A stretch of DNA of 64,000 nucleotides from Pseudomonadota bacterium (lineage in GTDB: Bacteria; Pseudomonadota; Gammaproteobacteria; Burkholderiales; Rhodocyclaceae). The DNA lies in NCBI GenBank assembly GCA_018262095.1, contig JAGTRW010000016.1:19843-83842 (forward strand), in the 5' to 3' direction. A model generated the notes under the pieces. The model saw nothing but the letters and a program-made list of their open reading frames with translations, was not told where the DNA came from and ran no database searches. The position numbers were made by a program, and so were the translations under genes. Below are positions 44,273 to 53,025 of this stretch, piece after piece; the first letter of the stretch is position 1, and every line of letters starts with the position of its first letter.

Positions 44273-45766
44273 ATGGCTTCTGACGGAAAAATAGGGCTGG
44301 TTCCCGCGACCTTGATGGTGGCCGGCAATATGATGGGCTCGGGCGTTTTCATGCTGCCCGCCAACCTCGCGACGACCGGCGGCATTGCGCTTTACGGCTG
44401 GCTGATCACGGTGGTCGGCGCGGTGGCGCTGGCGCTGGTCTTCGCCAAGCTCTCGGCGATCGATCCGGCGGCCGGCGGACCCTATGCCTACACGCGCAAG
44501 GCGTTCGGCAACTACATGGGCTATCAGGCCAATCTGGTTTACTGGCTGGCCAACGTGATCGGCAACGTCGGGCTGGCGGTCGCCGGAATGGGCTATCTCA
44601 CCCACTTCTTCCCGCTGCTGCAGAACCCGCTGGCTTCGGCGCTGGCGCAGATCGCGGTGATCTGGTTCTTCACCTACGCCAACATCCTCGGTCCCAACCT
44701 GGTCGGCAAGATCCAGTCATTCACCACCGTCTTCGCGTTGTTTCCGATCGTCGGCATGGCGTTGTTCGGCTGGTTCTGGTTCAGCGGCGAGATCTATTCG
44801 GCGGGCTGGAACGTTTCCGGAAAAACCGGCTTCGACGCGGTGAGCGTGACGCTCAACTACACGCTGTGGGCCTTTATCGGCGTCGAGAGCGCTTCGGTTT
44901 CCGCCGGCGTGGTCAGGGATCCGGCCAGGAACGTGCCGATTGCCACGGTCGGCGGCGTCGTGCTCGCCGCAGTCTGCTATGTCCTGAGTTCGACGGTGAT
45001 CATGGGAATGATCCCGAACAAGGATCTCATCGCCTCCGGCGCACCGTTCGCCGACGCCGCGCGGCTCGCGCTGGGCAACAGCGCGGCCGACATCGTCAGC
45101 CTGTGCGCGGCGATCGGCTGTCTCGGTTCGCTTGCCGGCTGGACTCTGCTGGTCGGGCAGACGGCCAAGGCGGCGGCCGACGACGGCCTGTTCGCCAACG
45201 TCTTTGCGCGGGTCAATAGCCAGGGTGTTCCGTCGGCGGGCCTGGCCATCGTCGCGGCGATCATGTCGATCGAGGTGCTGGCCACCATGTCGCCGACGGC
45301 GAGCGAGCAGTTCGGCAAGATCGCGTCGATCGCCGTGATCATGACGCTGCTGCCGTATATCTATTCGGCGGTGTCGATCAAGATCCTGGCGTACAAGAAA
45401 ATCCCGAGCGGCGAATATACCGCCTACACCTTCGTCGGGATCATCGCGGCGATTTACTGCCTGTGGGCGATTGTCGGCTCGGACGGCCAGCTGACGCGCT
45501 GGTCGCTGATCTTCGTGATCGCCACGGTCATCTTCTACGAGCTCTCGATCAACGCGACGCGCAGGATCGAGGAGCAGGGCGTTCATCCGGGCGGCGTCTC
45601 GCCGGCTTGGGTCCGCTATGCGTCGCTGGCGCTCACGCTGATTGCGCTGGCCGTGATGTTCTGGATTTCGGTCGGTCGTCACGACGGGCTCAACCTGCGT
45701 CACCGTTCGCCGAAGCCGGTGGCGCCGATGGTGGTGCAGACCCCGGCCCCCGCAGTGGCTCAATAA
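44273..45766 (+). CDS. adiC: Arginine:agmatine antiporter (AdiC-like APC transporter)
   Basis: A 497-residue inner-membrane antiporter exchanging external arginine for internal agmatine. It tracks AdiC closely: GLVPATLMVAGNMMGSGVFM (GSG substrate motif), LPANLATTGGIALYGWLITV, TLNYTLWAFIGVESASVSAG, IATVGGVVLAAVCYVLSSTV and GWTLLVGQTAKAAADDGLFA. About twelve hydrophobic segments are apparent. ATG 44273 has AAAGGG nearby and matches the family start; the frame also opens at 44210. The adiA gene follows by 89 bases. CadB or PotE specificity cannot be fully excluded. Confidence 0.87.
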   Translation: MASDGKIGLVPATLMVAGNMMGSGVFMLPANLATTGGIALYGWLITVVGAVALALVFAKLSAIDPAAGGPYAYTRKAFGNYMGYQANLVYWLANVIGNVGLAVAGMGYLTHFFPLLQNPLASALAQIAVIWFFTYANILGPNLVGKIQSFTTVFALFPIVGMALFGWFWFSGEIYSAGWNVSGKTGFDAVSVTLNYTLWAFIGVESASVSAGVVRDPARNVPIATVGGVVLAAVCYVLSSTVIMGMIPNKDLIASGAPFADAARLALGNSAADIVSLCAAIGCLGSLAGWTLLVGQTAKAAADDGLFANVFARVNSQGVPSAGLAIVAAIMSIEVLATMSPTASEQFGKIASIAVIMTLLPYIYSAVSIKILAYKKIPSGEYTAYTFVGIIAAIYCLWAIVGSDGQLTRWSLIFVIATVIFYELSINATRRIEEQGVHPGGVSPAWVRYASLALTLIALAVMFWISVGRHDGLNLRHRSPKPVAPMVVQTPAPAVAQ

Positions 45767-45855
45767 AAATTCCGTGGCGGCTGCTCGCGGCCGCCACGGT
45801 TCCCAGCGGTCGTGGCGACGCCATGGCCAGGCAACCCCTTTACGAGGAGCAGCGC

Positions 45856-48171
45856 ATGTCCGCCACACCAACCGTCCCACTCCATCGCCGGCTCGGCATG
45901 AAAGCCTTGTTGGTTCACGACAGGATCGACGACGCGACGGCGGCGGGCAACAGCGCCGACAAGCTGCTGCAGGAGCTCGAAGCGCGTCTGGTGCGCATCG
46001 TCGTGGCGATCAGCGCCGACGACGCGGTGCTGACGATCAAGGCCGACCCGGGAATCCAGTGCCTGTTGCTCAGCTGGGACCTCGGCGGCGACCCCGAGCA
46101 TCGCAGTGCGCTGCGCGTGCTCGACGCGATCCGCGCGCGCAGCGTCGGCCTGCCGGTTTTCCTGCTCGCCGACCGCAGCAGCGCCGCCGACATTCCGGTC
46201 GAGGCGATGCGTCTGGCCGACGACTTCGTCTTCATGCAGGAGGATACGACCGACTTCATCGGCGGGCGAATCGTCGCCGCGATCGACCGTTATCGCGCGA
46301 CGGTGCTGCCGCCGATGTTCAAGGCGCTGGCTAATTTCTCGAAAGTCTATGAATACTCGTGGCACACGCCGGGGCACACGGGCGGGACGGCCTTCCTCAA
46401 GAGCACGGTCGGCCGCGCCTTCTTCGAGTTCTTCGGCGAGAGCCTGTTCCGCTCTGATCTGTCGATCTCTGTCGGCGAGCTCGGCTCGCTGCTCGATCAC
46501 TCCGGACCGATCGGCGAGAGCGAACGCTACGCCGCGCGCGTTTTCGGCGCGCACCGCAGCTACCACGTCACCAACGGCTCGTCGACGTCGAACCGCGTGA
46601 TCCTGATGGCCAGCGTGACGCGCAACCAGATCGCGCTGTGCGACCGCAACTGCCACAAATCGGTCGAGCATTCGATGGTGATGTCGGGAGCGATCCCGAC
46701 CTATCTCATTCCGTCGCGCAACCGTTACGGAATCATCGGGCCGATTCGTCCCGAGCACCTGACGCCCGCGGCGATCAGCAAGGGGATCAGCGACAATCCG
46801 CTGGTTCGCGGCGCCATCGACCCGACGCCGGTGCACGCCATCGTCACCAATTCGACCTACGACGGCCTGTGCTACAAGGTCAGCCGCGTCGAAGCCTTGC
46901 TCGGCCAGAGCGTCGACCGGCTGCACTTCGACGAAGCCTGGTACGGCTACGCGCGCTTCAACCCGATCTACCGCGAGCGTTTCGCGATGCACGGCGACCC
47001 GGCGCAGCACGACGCGAGCCGGCCGACGGTGTTCGCCACGCAATCGACGCACAAGCTGCTGGCGGCGCTCTCGCAAGCGTCGTTCATCCACGTTCGCGAT
47101 GGCCGCAACCCGATTCCGCACGAGCGTTTCAACGAAGCGTACATGATGCATGCGTCGACCTCGCCGCTCTACGCCATCATCGCCTCCAACGACGTCAGCG
47201 CGGCGATGATGGACGGTCCCGGCGGCGAGGCGCTGACCGGCGACGCGATTCGCGAAGCGGTCGCTTTCCGGCGCATGCTGGCGCGTCTGTGCAGCGAGTT
47301 TGCGCAAAAGAAAGACTGGTTCTTCGACGCCTGGCAGCCGGAGACCGTCGATGACCAATCTTCCGGCCAGCGCATCCCCTTCTTCGCGGTGGACGAAGAG
47401 CGTCTGGTCACCGACCCCGCGTGCTGGGTGCTCAAACCCAACGCGCTGTGGCACGGTTTTGGCGACATCGAAGACGGTTATTGCCTGCTCGATCCGATCA
47501 AGGTCTCGATCGTGACGCCCGGCGTCGCCGTTTCGGGCGGCCTGCTGGAAAGCGGGATTCCCGCCGCCGTGGTGACCGCGTACCTTGATCAGCAGGGCAT
47601 CGTCGTCGAAAAGACCAACGACTTCACGATTCTCTTCCTGTTCTCGATCGGCATCACCAAGGGCAAGTGGGGAACGCTGGTCAACGCGCTGCTCGATTTC
47701 AAGCGCGACTACGACGCCAATGCGCCGCTCGAGCACGTGCTGCCAGCGCTGCTGGCGGCCAATCCGGCGCGCTACCGCGGGCTCGGCCTCAAGGATCTGG
47801 CCGCTTCGATGTTCGCCGCGATGCGCGCGTTCAAGACCAGCGAGACGATGGCGCAAGCCTTCTCGATTCTGCCGCATCCCGATTTCAGCCCGGTCGAAGC
47901 CTACGAGCAGCTGGTTCGCGGCAACGTCGAATCGCTGACGCTCGACGAGATGGCCGGCCGCACGGTGGCGACCGGCGTCGTTCCTTATCCGCCGGGAATT
48001 CCGCTGCTGATGCCGGGCGAAAACGCCGGCGACGCGGACGCGCCGCTGCTCGGCTACCTCAAGGCGCTGCAATCGTTCGACCGCGAGTTCCCGGGGTTCG
48101 CTCACGATACGCACGGCGTCGAGGTCGAGGACGGCAATTATCGCGTGCAGTGTATTCGTCGTTTGTCGTAA
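45856..48171 (+). CDS. adiA: Arginine decarboxylase, acid-inducible type (AdiA-like)
   Basis: A 771-residue PLP enzyme of the Orn/Lys/Arg decarboxylase family that consumes protons by turning arginine into agmatine. The N-terminal CheY-like wing domain (about 1-145) is LVHDRIDDATAAGNSADKLL to FLLADRSSAADI. The catalytic domain starts EYSWHTPGHTGGTAFLKSTV and has the PLP lysine in FATQSTHKLLAALSQASFIH. The C-terminal FSIGITKGKWGTLVNALLDF and VVPYPPGIPLLMPGENAGDA resemble AdiA more than LdcC. GAGGAG lies six bases before ATG 45856. With AdiC it forms an arginine-dependent acid resistance pair. Confidence 0.87.
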   Translation: MSATPTVPLHRRLGMKALLVHDRIDDATAAGNSADKLLQELEARLVRIVVAISADDAVLTIKADPGIQCLLLSWDLGGDPEHRSALRVLDAIRARSVGLPVFLLADRSSAADIPVEAMRLADDFVFMQEDTTDFIGGRIVAAIDRYRATVLPPMFKALANFSKVYEYSWHTPGHTGGTAFLKSTVGRAFFEFFGESLFRSDLSISVGELGSLLDHSGPIGESERYAARVFGAHRSYHVTNGSSTSNRVILMASVTRNQIALCDRNCHKSVEHSMVMSGAIPTYLIPSRNRYGIIGPIRPEHLTPAAISKGISDNPLVRGAIDPTPVHAIVTNSTYDGLCYKVSRVEALLGQSVDRLHFDEAWYGYARFNPIYRERFAMHGDPAQHDASRPTVFATQSTHKLLAALSQASFIHVRDGRNPIPHERFNEAYMMHASTSPLYAIIASNDVSAAMMDGPGGEALTGDAIREAVAFRRMLARLCSEFAQKKDWFFDAWQPETVDDQSSGQRIPFFAVDEERLVTDPACWVLKPNALWHGFGDIEDGYCLLDPIKVSIVTPGVAVSGGLLESGIPAAVVTAYLDQQGIVVEKTNDFTILFLFSIGITKGKWGTLVNALLDFKRDYDANAPLEHVLPALLAANPARYRGLGLKDLAASMFAAMRAFKTSETMAQAFSILPHPDFSPVEAYEQLVRGNVESLTLDEMAGRTVATGVVPYPPGIPLLMPGENAGDADAPLLGYLKALQSFDREFPGFAHDTHGVEVEDGNYRVQCIRRLS

Positions 48172-48188
48172 GGAGCGCTTCAGCCATC

Positions 48189-48725
48189 GTGAATAGGCGA
48201 GCGAAGAGCGAACTGCAACGAAAGTGCAAATTGCGGCTGATGACGCAGGACGATGTGCCTGCCGTTCTCGTCATCCAGGCCGAATGCTACCTGCCGGCGG
48301 TGATCGAAGACGAGTCGTCGATCCGCTCGCGTCTTGACGCGTCACCGGATTCGGCGTGGGTTGCCGAAGATGAGCAAGGCGTCTGCGCCTATCTGGTCGC
48401 CTATCGTTCGATCGTCGGCAAGGTCACGCCGATCGGCGGCGCCTTCGACGTCGCGACTGAACCTGGAACGTTCTATCTGCACGACCTGGCGGTTGCCCGG
48501 CGTGCCACGGGTTGCCGGATCGGCCAGGCGCTGGTCGGCTTGGCGTGCGAGCAGGCGCGCGCCGAAGGGTTGGCCCATTCGTCGCTGGTCTCGATTCAGG
48601 CGTCAAGCGAGTTCTGGAAGAAACACGGTTACGCGGTCGTCGATGAGCTCGATCCGCTCGAACTCGCCAATTTGCAGACCTATGGCGGGCAGGGCTATTA
48701 CATGGTCAAACGGCTGCGCGGCTGA
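48189..48725 (+). CDS. GNAT-family N-acetyltransferase
   Basis: A 178-residue acetyltransferase. The fold begins LRLMTQDDVPAVLVIQAECY; the acetyl-CoA binding region is FYLHDLAVARRATGCRIGQA (motif A, with R-x-x-G-x-x in diverged form), then LVSIQASSEFWKKHGYAVVD. GTG 48189 is used so that the first beta strand is included; an ATG at 48240 would cut into it, and neither has a close ribosome site. It starts 17 bases after adiA, so it is probably co-transcribed. Agmatine or another amine as substrate is a guess from position. Confidence 0.75.
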   Translation: MNRRAKSELQRKCKLRLMTQDDVPAVLVIQAECYLPAVIEDESSIRSRLDASPDSAWVAEDEQGVCAYLVAYRSIVGKVTPIGGAFDVATEPGTFYLHDLAVARRATGCRIGQALVGLACEQARAEGLAHSSLVSIQASSEFWKKHGYAVVDELDPLELANLQTYGGQGYYMVKRLRG

Positions 48726-48729
48726 AGGC

Positions 48730-50010
48730 TCAGAACATCAGCGTCGAGCGCAAGGAAATCACCCAGGCGTCGTTTCTCGACGGCGCCAGCGCCGGATCGC
48801 GCAGGTACTGCACGCCGGGGGTGAGCAACAGTCCCTTGGCGAAGGTCCAGTTCCAGTAGGTCTCGACCACCTTCTCGTTGCGCAGCATCGCCGGGTTCGT
48901 CGCCGTCGGCATGACATCGCTGTAGGCGAACGCCAGGCCGATCTGATCGGTCGGGCTGCGCCCGAGCGGATCGTTGATCGCCACCCCGAGCGCGTAGGAA
49001 GCACGGATTGGCGTCACGTCGCCATACGCCCGGTTGGCGCGGCCGAACACCGCCCAGCGGTCGTTTACGTTCTGTACGGCGTTCGCCGACCAGCCGCGGC
49101 TGCTCGGCGATTGCGCCGGAACGCTCGGCGTCTCGTAATAGGTCAGCGAGTACTGCGCGGGGCCCAAGCCCTTGATCGCCGGCGTCCATTGCGCATAGCC
49201 GAACCAGGCATAGCCGTCGTCGCCGAAGTTCTTGGCCGACAGCGTCGTCGCAGCGAGGTTGTCGGCGCTTTGAAAGCCGGCGGCGAAATGGACGGTGCTC
49301 GTCGCATTGACCTGGACGTAGGCGCCAAGGCCCGCGCTGGCGTAGGTCTGACTGCCGTTCTGCGCGAGCAGGTCGTTGTTGAAATTCTGCTGCTGGTTGG
49401 CGAGGTACTGGTTGGCGTCGAAGTTGGCGAACGGATACTGGCCGACCGACACCAGCAGTCGGTTGCCCGGCAGGGCGTGGGTGTAGGTCAACTGGTTGAA
49501 GGTGTTCTGCGCGCTCGAATAGTCGTTGATCGGCGTGCCCAGTCCAAGCCTGCCCTGCACCTCGGCGGCGCTCTGCCGGGTGCCGTAGCGAACCGCCGTA
49601 TAGTCGAGCTGGAACGAACCGGTACCGATGGCACTGTCGCGAAACAGCGTCCAGTCGGCCGACGGCGTCGCCAGCCACTGCCCCGCCGGGCTGCCGCCGT
49701 CGGCGCGGCCCCATTGTTGCAGGTAGCTTAAGTCGATCGACCACGATAGGCCGGTGTTCTTGGTGGCGAGCGTCTTGAAAGCGGAATATTCATCGTAGAC
49801 GTCGGCCATCTCGGTATACAGCGAATGGCGCGCGGCGGTGCGCCGCAGCTTGTCGTGCACCTGGCCGATCTTGCCGACGCCGGAGACGTCGGTACTTCCC
49901 GTGAGCGCTTCGCCGGCGGCGACGTTCTCGGCGCGGGCCACTTGGCTGCCGGCCAGCAGCGCCAGCGCGCATCCCCCGGCGGCGAGCGTGTGGACGAAGA
50001 TCTTCGACAT
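48730..50010 (-). CDS. OprB-type outer-membrane carbohydrate porin
   Basis: A 426-residue predicted beta-barrel porin. A signal peptide (LAAGGCALALLAGSQVARA) is followed by a short linker and then alternating strands such as LSWSIDLSYLQQWGRADGGS, TGSFQLDYTAVRYGTRQSAA and GWSANAVQNVNDRWAVFGRA. The last residue is phenylalanine (STLMF), the outer-membrane assembly signal. WNWTFAKGLLLTPGVQYLRD near the end resembles the carbohydrate-selective porin (OprB) family. It converges on the GNAT gene four bases away. The transported sugar is unknown. Confidence 0.78.
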   Translation of the reverse strand: MSKIFVHTLAAGGCALALLAGSQVARAENVAAGEALTGSTDVSGVGKIGQVHDKLRRTAARHSLYTEMADVYDEYSAFKTLATKNTGLSWSIDLSYLQQWGRADGGSPAGQWLATPSADWTLFRDSAIGTGSFQLDYTAVRYGTRQSAAEVQGRLGLGTPINDYSSAQNTFNQLTYTHALPGNRLLVSVGQYPFANFDANQYLANQQQNFNNDLLAQNGSQTYASAGLGAYVQVNATSTVHFAAGFQSADNLAATTLSAKNFGDDGYAWFGYAQWTPAIKGLGPAQYSLTYYETPSVPAQSPSSRGWSANAVQNVNDRWAVFGRANRAYGDVTPIRASYALGVAINDPLGRSPTDQIGLAFAYSDVMPTATNPAMLRNEKVVETYWNWTFAKGLLLTPGVQYLRDPALAPSRNDAWVISLRSTLMF

Positions 50011-50133
50011 CGGAAATCCCTATTTTTTGCCAGGTCGCAATCTACACCAGGCGATAGGGACAACGGCGCAAATCGGAAACTGGCGACGGCCGATCTCGTC
50101 TTGCGCCAGCGCGATGCGATTTTTTGGCCTGTT

Positions 50134-50982
50134 CTAAAGCGCTGCCTGGTGGAAGCGGCGCAGCACATCGTCCAGGTAGTCGCCCAGCTCGTGCGCCGAG
50201 ATTCCGAGTTCGTCGCGTACCCGAGCACCGATCGTTTCCCACAGCGGATTGGCCTGCCGGTTATTGTAGAGGTAGCAGTGGATCGCCAACTGCACGATGC
50301 AGACCAGCGATATCGCCTGACCCGCCTCTTCGGTCGGGAGCTCGTCGTGATAGCGAATCGCTGCGCAGACAAAATCGGGCAGCCCCCAGTGGCGCGCCAC
50401 CAGATAGCCGATGCTGCAGTGGTCGACGTTAAAGATCGCATCTTCCTCGGCTAGGTCCGGCCAGTTCTGCGTGTCGTCAAGATGGAGTTTCTTGCAGTAA
50501 TCGGGAAAGCGCATCATCAGCACGGGAACGCCGCACTGGTGGAAGATTCCGGCCAAATAGGCCTGGTCCGGGAAAACGTTGCAGACGCCGACGTGGTCCT
50601 CGGCAATCAGCGATGACAGCTCAGCCACTTCGCCTGAGCGCGACCAGAACCGCGCGAAGGCATTTCGCGTTTCGCCGCCAATCGCCGTCGATAGCGCGAT
50701 CGACTGCACCAGATTGTAGGCCTGCTGGATCCCGATGACTTGCAGCACATCGCCAAGTTTGTTGAATTGTCGCCCGCGCGAAAAGGCTGGCGAACGAGAA
50801 ATCTTGAACAGCATGGCGACCAGCCCCGGATCCTGATTGATGATGCGGCTGATGGTCCCGACGGTGTAATCGGCGCTGTCGATGGCCTCGCGCAGTTCGA
50901 TCAGGACCCGCGGCTGCGGTGGAAGGCGGATACCTTTGGCGACTAAAGCGTCAAGCGCCTTTTGATCTTCGGTGGGCAACAA
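50134..50982 (-). CDS. HDOD domain protein
   Basis: A 282-residue protein with an HDOD domain, a signalling module related to HD hydrolases but usually non-catalytic. Family segments are IRLPPQPRVLIELREAIDSA, GTISRIINQDPGLVAMLFKI, LQVIGIQQAYNLVQSIALST and DHCSIGYLVARHWGLPDFVC. TTG 50982 is chosen because AGGAG sits six bases upstream; the frame also opens at 51018 (ATG) and 51063 with poor ribosome sites. It lies upstream of the porin on the same strand. A role in stress or cyclic di-GMP-linked signalling is typical of the family but unproven here. Confidence 0.83.
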   Translation of the reverse strand: MLPTEDQKALDALVAKGIRLPPQPRVLIELREAIDSADYTVGTISRIINQDPGLVAMLFKISRSPAFSRGRQFNKLGDVLQVIGIQQAYNLVQSIALSTAIGGETRNAFARFWSRSGEVAELSSLIAEDHVGVCNVFPDQAYLAGIFHQCGVPVLMMRFPDYCKKLHLDDTQNWPDLAEEDAIFNVDHCSIGYLVARHWGLPDFVCAAIRYHDELPTEEAGQAISLVCIVQLAIHCYLYNNRQANPLWETIGARVRDELGISAHELGDYLDDVLRRFHQAAL

Positions 50983-51108
50983 TGAAATCTCCTGGCGTGT
51001 CGCGATAGGGTGAAGCATCCGGGCGACCGTTTTGCACGCCGCTATTTTCGCAGCAGATTGCACGCTGGTGTATCCGTAAATGCCGCTGATCCGAAAAAAT
51101 CATCGCGC

Positions 51109-51152
51109 GGGCCAGAAAGACCAATGGCCACCGCTTGCGCGGTGGCCATTGG
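51109..51152 (-). terminator. Probable terminator of the pyruvate dehydrogenase operon
   Basis: CCAATGGCCACCGC (51121-51134), loop TTGC, GCGGTGGCCATTGG (51139-51152) form a perfect 14-bp stem 21 bases past the lpdA stop. On the minus strand it is followed by TCTTTCTGG, a weak T-tract, so termination is likely but less certain than at 37161. Confidence 0.65.
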
Positions 51153-51173
51153 CGTGCTGCCGTGCGCTGCGGC

Positions 51174-53012
51174 TTACTTCTTCCTCGCCGGCGGGATGTC
51201 GGTACAGGTGCCGTGCGCGACTTCGGCGGCCATGCCGATCGTCTCGCCGAGCGTCGGGTGCGGGTGGATGGTCTTGCCGATGTCGACGGCGTCGCAGCCC
51301 ATTTCGATGGCCAGGCAGATTTCGCCGATCATGTCGCCGGCGCTCGGGCCGACGATGGTGCCGCCGATCACGCGGTGCATGTGCGTGTCGAAGATGAGCT
51401 TGGTGAAGCCGTACTCGGCGCCGTTGGCGATTGCGCGTCCCGACGCCGCCCACGGGAACTTGGCGACTTCGATCGAGCGTCCTTCGCGCTTGGCCTGGTC
51501 TTCGCAAATGCCGACCCAGGCGACTTCCGGGTGAGTGTAGGCGACGCTGGGGATCACGTGCGCGTCGAAGGCGACGCGCGACAGTTCGCCGTTGCCTTGC
51601 ACTTCGCCGGCGGCGACTTCGGCGGCGACGTGCCCTTCATGCACCCCCTTGTGCGCGAGCATCGGGTTGCCGACGATGTCGCCGATGGCGAAGATGTTGG
51701 CCACATTGGTTCGCATATGCCGATCGACGGTGATGAAGCCGCGCTCGGAAACGACCACGCCGGCCTTTTCGGCGCCGATCTTCTTGCCGTTGGGCGAGCG
51801 GCCGGCGGCCTGCAGGATGAGGTCGTATTTGACCTCGCCGGCCGGCGCCTGGTCGCCTTCGAACTTGACGTAGAGCCCGTCGTCGCGCGCGTCGACCGAG
51901 ACCGTCCTGGTCTTCAGCATGACCTGGTCGAAACGGTGCAGGTTCTGCTTTTCCCAGACCTTGACCGCGTCGCGGTCGGGGCCTTGCATCAGCGCGTCGA
52001 GCATCTCGACGACGTCGACGCGGGTGCCGAGCAGCGAGTAGACGGTCGCCATTTCGAGACCGATGATGCCGCCGCCGATCACCAGCATCTTCTTCGGAAT
52101 CTGCCCATTGACGGTCCGCAGTTCGAGTGCGCCGGTCGAGTCGACGATGCGCGCATCCTGCGGGATGAACGGCAGATGCACCGGCGAACTGCCGGCGGCG
52201 ATGATGCATTTTTGGAAGCGGATGACCTTTTTGGCGCCGGTCTTCTCTTGCGCCGCACCGTCGGTGACTTCGACCTCGATGTGATTGGCGTCGAGGAACT
52301 GGCCGACCCCGCGAACGACCTCGACCTTGCGCATCTTGGCCATCCCGGCGAGTCCCGTGGTGAGCTTGCCGACCACCTTGGCCTTGTGCGCGCGCAGCTT
52401 GTCGATGTCGATCTGCGGCGCGCCGAAGGTCACTCCGGCTTCGGCCATATGCGCCGCTTCGTCGGCGACGACGGCGACGTGCAGCAGCGCTTTCGACGGG
52501 ATGCAGCCGACGTTGAGGCAAACGCCGCCGAGCGTCGCGTAACGCTCGACGATGATCGTCTTGAGGCCGAGGTCGGCGGCGCGGAACGCCGCCGAGTAAC
52601 CGCCGGGGCCGGCGCCGAGGACGAGCATTTCGCATTCGAGATCGGCGCTTCCGGCAAACTGTCCGGCGACCGGAACGGGCGCTGCGGTCGGGGCCGGTGC
52701 GGCGGCCGCAGGCGCGGACGAGACTGCGGGCGCAGCTGCTGATGTGGCGGCAGCGGGCTTGGCTTCGCTGGCCGCCGCGTCGAGAATGACGACCAGACTG
52801 CCCTGCGACACCTTGTCGCCGACTTTGACCTTGAACTCGCGAACGACGCCGGCGGCCGGGCTCGGAATGTCGATCGTCGCCTTGTCCGATTCGAGCGTCA
52901 GCAGCGCGTCCTCGGCGCGGACCGTATCGCCGACGGCAACGCACAGTTCGATGATCGGAACGTCCTTGAAGTCGCCGATGTCCGGGACTTTTACTTCGAT
53001 GATCTGAGTCAT
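51174..53012 (-). CDS. lpdA: Dihydrolipoyl dehydrogenase with N-terminal lipoyl domain (E3)
   Basis: Reoxidises dihydrolipoamide of the pyruvate dehydrogenase complex using FAD and NAD. The 612-residue protein starts with a lipoyl domain (about 1-80, lipoyl lysine in LTLESDKATIDIPSPAAGV), then an Ala/Pro linker. The flavoprotein follows with LGAGPGGYSAAFRAADLG, redox-active GGVCLNVGCIPSKALLHV, NAD-binding VIGGGIIGLEMATVYSLLG, and the C-terminal HPHPTLGETIGMAAEVAHG. The lipoyl-E3 fusion is a known betaproteobacterial trait. It is the last gene of the aceE-aceF-lpdA operon. Confidence 0.96.
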   Translation of the reverse strand: MTQIIEVKVPDIGDFKDVPIIELCVAVGDTVRAEDALLTLESDKATIDIPSPAAGVVREFKVKVGDKVSQGSLVVILDAAASEAKPAAATSAAAPAVSSAPAAAAPAPTAAPVPVAGQFAGSADLECEMLVLGAGPGGYSAAFRAADLGLKTIIVERYATLGGVCLNVGCIPSKALLHVAVVADEAAHMAEAGVTFGAPQIDIDKLRAHKAKVVGKLTTGLAGMAKMRKVEVVRGVGQFLDANHIEVEVTDGAAQEKTGAKKVIRFQKCIIAAGSSPVHLPFIPQDARIVDSTGALELRTVNGQIPKKMLVIGGGIIGLEMATVYSLLGTRVDVVEMLDALMQGPDRDAVKVWEKQNLHRFDQVMLKTRTVSVDARDDGLYVKFEGDQAPAGEVKYDLILQAAGRSPNGKKIGAEKAGVVVSERGFITVDRHMRTNVANIFAIGDIVGNPMLAHKGVHEGHVAAEVAAGEVQGNGELSRVAFDAHVIPSVAYTHPEVAWVGICEDQAKREGRSIEVAKFPWAASGRAIANGAEYGFTKLIFDTHMHRVIGGTIVGPSAGDMIGEICLAIEMGCDAVDIGKTIHPHPTLGETIGMAAEVAHGTCTDIPPARKK

Positions 53013-53025
53013 TTTTTTCTCCCGA

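Noticed and set aside
45463..45855. Extending the arginine decarboxylase upstream into the antiporter gene
   Set aside because: The extra residues overlap adiC in another frame, and a clear GAGGAG precedes ATG 45856.
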